Below are positions 5,595-7,313 of a DNA stretch of 7,313 nucleotides, one piece after another. The DNA is from Actinomycetes bacterium. GTDB lineage: Bacteria > Actinomycetota > Actinomycetes > Streptosporangiales > Streptosporangiaceae. The stretch is from assembly GCA_023425615.1 (NCBI GenBank), contig JAFACJ010000543.1:1-7313 (forward strand). Reading direction: 5' to 3'. Position numbers and translations under genes: made by a program. Every line of letters begins with the position of its first letter. Position 1 is the stretch's first letter. The notes under the pieces were generated by a model. It had not been told where the DNA came from. It was given only the letters and a program-made list of their open reading frames with translations, and did not search any database.

Positions 5595-6196
5595 TCCGCG
5601 TTCTCCTCGCCGAGGACCAGGCCATGGTCCGCGGCGCCCTGGCGACACTTCTGTCCCTGGAAGACGACCTCGACGTGGTGGCCACCGCCGCCGACGGAGC
5701 CGAGGCGGTGTCCCTCGCCGCCGAACTCCGCCCCGACGTCGTCCTCCTCGACGTGGAGATGCCGCACAAGGACGGCCTCGACGCCGCGGCCGAGATCCGC
5801 GACGCGCTCCCCGCCTGCAAGGTCATGATCCTCACCACGTTCGGCCGCCCCGGCTACCTCCGCCGCGCCATGGACGCCGGCGCCGTCGCGTTCCTGGTGA
5901 AGGACAGCCCCGCCGAGGAGCTCGCCGCCGCCATCCGCCGCGTCCTCGCCGGCGAACGCGTCATCGACCCGACCCTGGCCGTCGCCGCCCTCACCTCGGG
6001 CCCCAACCCCCTGACCGCACGCGAACGCGAGGTCCTCAAGGAGACACGGGACGGCTCGACCGTCTCCGACATCGCCAAACGCCTCCACCTGTCCGAGGGC
6101 ACCGTCCGCAACTACCTGTCGGCGTCCATCGGCAAAGTGGGCGCCCGCAACCGGGCCGAGGCCCTCACCATCGCCCAGCGCCAGGGCTGGCTGTGA
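5591..6196 (+). CDS. NarL/FixJ-family (LuxR-HTH) response regulator
   Basis: This gene encodes 201 residues. GTG 5591 overlaps the kinase stop by four bases (GTGA), so the pair is translationally coupled. The receiver domain (1 to about 118) has the acidic pocket E8/D9, phosphoacceptor D54 (VVLLDVEMP), T82 in the MILTT strand, and K104 in FLVKDSP. The LuxR-type HTH domain spans about 138-196: LTAREREVLK, then TVSDIAKRLHLSEGTVRNYLSASIGKVGARNRAEA. This supports phosphorylation-driven dimerisation and DNA binding. The cognate kinase is the gene just upstream. The likely target is the operon's own promoter, where a palindrome lies at 2758-2775. The gene is short but complete for the DesR/LiaR subgroup, and it ends the operon 38 bp before the convergent TetR gene. 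Confidence 0.95.
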   Translation: MIRVLLAEDQAMVRGALATLLSLEDDLDVVATAADGAEAVSLAAELRPDVVLLDVEMPHKDGLDAAAEIRDALPACKVMILTTFGRPGYLRRAMDAGAVAFLVKDSPAEELAAAIRRVLAGERVIDPTLAVAALTSGPNPLTAREREVLKETRDGSTVSDIAKRLHLSEGTVRNYLSASIGKVGARNRAEALTIAQRQGWL

Positions 6197-6234
6197 CCCC
6201 CTGACCCCGCGCGCCGTGCCGGCGCCGCCCGCCG

Positions 6235-6858
6235 TCAGCCCCGGGTGAGGGGGAGGCGGACGGCCGGAGGGAGGCGCTCCGGGACGGGGTCGGCTTGGAA
6301 CGACTGGAGCATCAGGGCCGCGAAACGCCGTGACGCCGCCGCCCGCGCCTCGGGGGAGTCGGCGCGGATGCCCTCGTTCGCCATCAGCGCGAGGACGAGG
6401 TCCTCCAGGACGAAGTCCGCGCGCAACCCGCCCGCCTCCTTCGCGCGGCGGATCAGATCGCGCAGCAGGCGCAGGGTGCGGTCGCGGTCGGCGGCGAAGC
6501 CGGCCTCCCGCGGCAGGCGCGAGGTGAACGCGCGGGAGAAGCCGCGGTCGAGGGCGTGCATCTCCAGGAGCCGTTCGACGACCAGCCGGAACCCCTGCCA
6601 CGGATCGGCCGCGGCCAGCCCGTCGGCGACGATCTCCGAGCAGAGGGTCAGCTGCTCGGCGAACACCTCGGCGAGCAGGACCTCCTTGGTGGGAAAGTGC
6701 CGGTAGACGGTCGCCGGGCCGACCTCGGCGCGCCGGGCGATCTCACGGATCGGCACGTCGAGCCCCTCGGCGGCGAACGCCAGCCGGGCCACGGCGAGGA
6801 TCCGCTCGCGGTTGTCGCGGGCGTCCGAGCGCAGGCTCTGCCTCACTTCGGCGGTCAT
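6235..6858 (-). CDS. TetR/AcrR-family transcriptional repressor
   Basis: This gene encodes 207 residues. The N-terminal HTH domain is clear: RSDARDNRERILAVARLAFA (10-29), then VPIREIARRAEVGPATVYRHFPTKEVLL (35-62), with the recognition helix at about 46-54. The remainder (about 65-190) is a helical ligand-binding and dimerisation domain of the variable TetR type, so the inducer is unknown. ATG 6858 is preferred over the in-frame ATG at 6909: the longer form would add 17 residues, cross the promoter and overlap the divergent gene's start. A TAAAGT hexamer lies 7 nt before ATG 6858, suggesting a leaderless mRNA. TetR regulators commonly repress themselves and the divergent neighbour, and the shared 49-bp gap contains a palindrome that fits this. 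Confidence 0.93.
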   Translation of the reverse strand: MTAEVRQSLRSDARDNRERILAVARLAFAAEGLDVPIREIARRAEVGPATVYRHFPTKEVLLAEVFAEQLTLCSEIVADGLAAADPWQGFRLVVERLLEMHALDRGFSRAFTSRLPREAGFAADRDRTLRLLRDLIRRAKEAGGLRADFVLEDLVLALMANEGIRADSPEARAAASRRFAALMLQSFQADPVPERLPPAVRLPLTRG

Positions 6859-6865
6859 CGCTCTC

Positions 6866-6871
6866 ACTTTA
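6866..6871 (-). promoter_or_regulatory. Candidate -10 element for the TetR gene
   Basis: On the minus strand TAAAGT lies exactly 7 nt before ATG 6858, which predicts a transcription start at or next to the start codon. The purine-rich GAGAG between them is at most a weak Shine-Dalgarno. No convincing -35 is visible. Confidence 0.45.
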
Positions 6872-6875
6872 GCCA

Positions 6876-6895
6876 AACGGACGGGGTGTTCCGTT
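6876..6895. promoter_or_regulatory. Inverted repeat AACGGA-N8-TCCGTT, probable TetR operator
   Basis: Two perfect 6-bp half-sites are 8 nt apart, in the 49-bp gap between the TetR gene and the divergent MDR oxidoreductase gene. The 20-bp span is typical for a TetR dimer. It sits just upstream of the predicted -10 element of each gene, so one bound dimer could shut both promoters. The sequence is plain to see; TetR binding is inferred from position and family habit. Confidence 0.6.
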
Positions 6896-6900
6896 ACGGT
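6895..6900 (+). promoter_or_regulatory. Candidate -10 element for the MDR oxidoreductase gene
   Basis: TACGGT lies 7 nt before ATG 6908 and there is no Shine-Dalgarno in between (CCGCACC). This again suggests a leaderless transcript. The hexamer shares its first T with the right operator half-site. Confidence 0.45.
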
Positions 6901-6907
6901 CCGCACC

Positions 6908-7313
6908 ATGAGAGCCGTTCAGTTTTCCTCCTATGGCCCGCCCGGCGTCGTGCACATCGCGGAGATCGATCCGCCGCGCGCCGGACCGGGGCGGATCCGG
7001 ATCGCGGTGCGGGCGTCGGGGCTGTCGGCGGGAGAGGCGCTGATCCGGTCCGGGGCGCTGCGCGCGATGGTGCCGGCCGCGTTCCCGTACCGGACCGGGT
7101 TCGACGCCGCCGGGGTCGTCGATGAGATCGGTGACGGCGTCACCGGCGTCGGCCTCGGCGACGAGGTGTTCGGCATGACCACGACGGCCGCGCGCGGCGC
7201 CAACGCCGATCACGTGGTCCTCGGCGCGTGGGCGCCCAAGCCCGCCGCGTGGAGCTGGGAGGAGGCCGGCGGGGCGGCGGGCGCCGCCGAGACCGCCGTC
7301 CGCGTCCTCGACC
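6908..7313 (+). CDS. MDR-superfamily zinc-independent NAD(P)-dependent oxidoreductase (quinone oxidoreductase-like), 3' truncated
   Basis: The first 135 residues are present and the frame runs off the window. The sequence is the GroES-like N-terminal domain of medium-chain dehydrogenase/reductases: MRAVQFSSYGPPGVVHIAEIDPP, then IRIAVRASGLSAGEALIRSG, then PYRTGFDAAGVVDEIGDGVTGVGLGDEVFG. The position that carries GHE in zinc alcohol dehydrogenases reads TGFDAAGVV, and no catalytic-zinc cysteine is seen, so it belongs with the zinc-independent quinone oxidoreductase-like group that uses NADPH. The cofactor-binding Rossmann domain lies mostly beyond the edge. The usual GVNPxD motif reads GLSAGE, a small deviation. 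The start is supported by the family-typical N-terminus and by the -10 element 7 nt upstream. It is probably repressed by the divergent TetR gene; substrate unknown. Confidence 0.9.
   Translation, partial: MRAVQFSSYGPPGVVHIAEIDPPRAGPGRIRIAVRASGLSAGEALIRSGALRAMVPAAFPYRTGFDAAGVVDEIGDGVTGVGLGDEVFGMTTTAARGANADHVVLGAWAPKPAAWSWEEAGGAAGAAETAVRVLD

Noticed and set aside
6197..6238. Possible terminator between the response regulator and TetR genes: CTGAC (6201-6205)/GTCAG (6234-6238) around GCGCC (6211-6215)/GGCGC (6221-6225).
   Set aside because: The stems are only 5 bp, the loops are uneven and there is no T tract. Such pairs arise easily at this GC content, and the outer arm runs into the TetR stop codon.
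5237..6601. Long minus-strand frame (454 codons) under the kinase, response regulator and TetR genes.
   Set aside because: It crosses three well-supported genes, has Arg/Pro/Gly-biased composition, and matches no family.
6859..6909. Earlier TetR start at ATG 6909 (minus strand), adding 17 residues.
   Set aside because: It would overlap the divergent gene's start codon and cover the operator. The downstream ATG at 6858 has a -10 element at the right distance.
1..7313. Mobile elements, CRISPR arrays, tRNA or rRNA genes, and defence or biosynthetic clusters.
   Set aside because: No transposase, integrase, spaced direct repeats, tRNA-like fold or biosynthetic enzyme set is visible. All genes share similar codon use.

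Overview
The window has a GC content of roughly 70%, strong G/C bias at third codon positions, GTG as well as ATG starts, and several apparently leaderless promoters. Together with the gene families present, this points to the chromosome of an actinomycete (Streptomyces, Actinomadura or a relative). The genus cannot be fixed from the sequence.

Layout. Positions 1-397 (+) hold the C-terminal effector domain of an IclR-family regulator cut by the window edge. It converges on a secreted protein of unknown function at 467-1684 (-), and a perfect 14-bp hairpin between them serves as a shared terminator. A 307-bp divergent intergenic region (1685-1991) contains an AT-rich island and several inverted repeats. 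It separates the secreted gene from a His-rich, single-pass membrane protein of unknown function at 1992-2708 (+). After a GC-rich terminator hairpin comes a tight four-gene operon at 2833-6196 (+): ABC ATPase, ABC-2 permease, DesK-type histidine kinase, and NarL/LuxR-type response regulator. Convergent to it is a TetR-family repressor at 6235-6858 (-). Diverging from that is the start of a zinc-independent MDR (quinone oxidoreductase-like) enzyme at 6908-7313 (+), cut by the window edge.

How the genes work together. The operon is a self-contained sense-and-export module: the membrane kinase senses an unknown signal, the response regulator probably acts on the operon's own promoter, and the ATPase/permease pair exports a substrate or remodels the membrane. 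A palindrome at 2758-2775 lies about 66 bp upstream of the predicted leaderless start and is a candidate binding site for the regulator. The TetR/MDR pair is a classic divergent unit: a 20-bp inverted repeat lies in the 49-bp gap between two predicted leaderless promoters, so the repressor probably controls itself and the oxidoreductase.

Nothing here is clearly an undescribed multigene system. I see no mobile element, CRISPR array or RNA gene. The least understood parts are the secreted protein (467-1684), the His-rich membrane protein (1992-2708) and the structured region between them.
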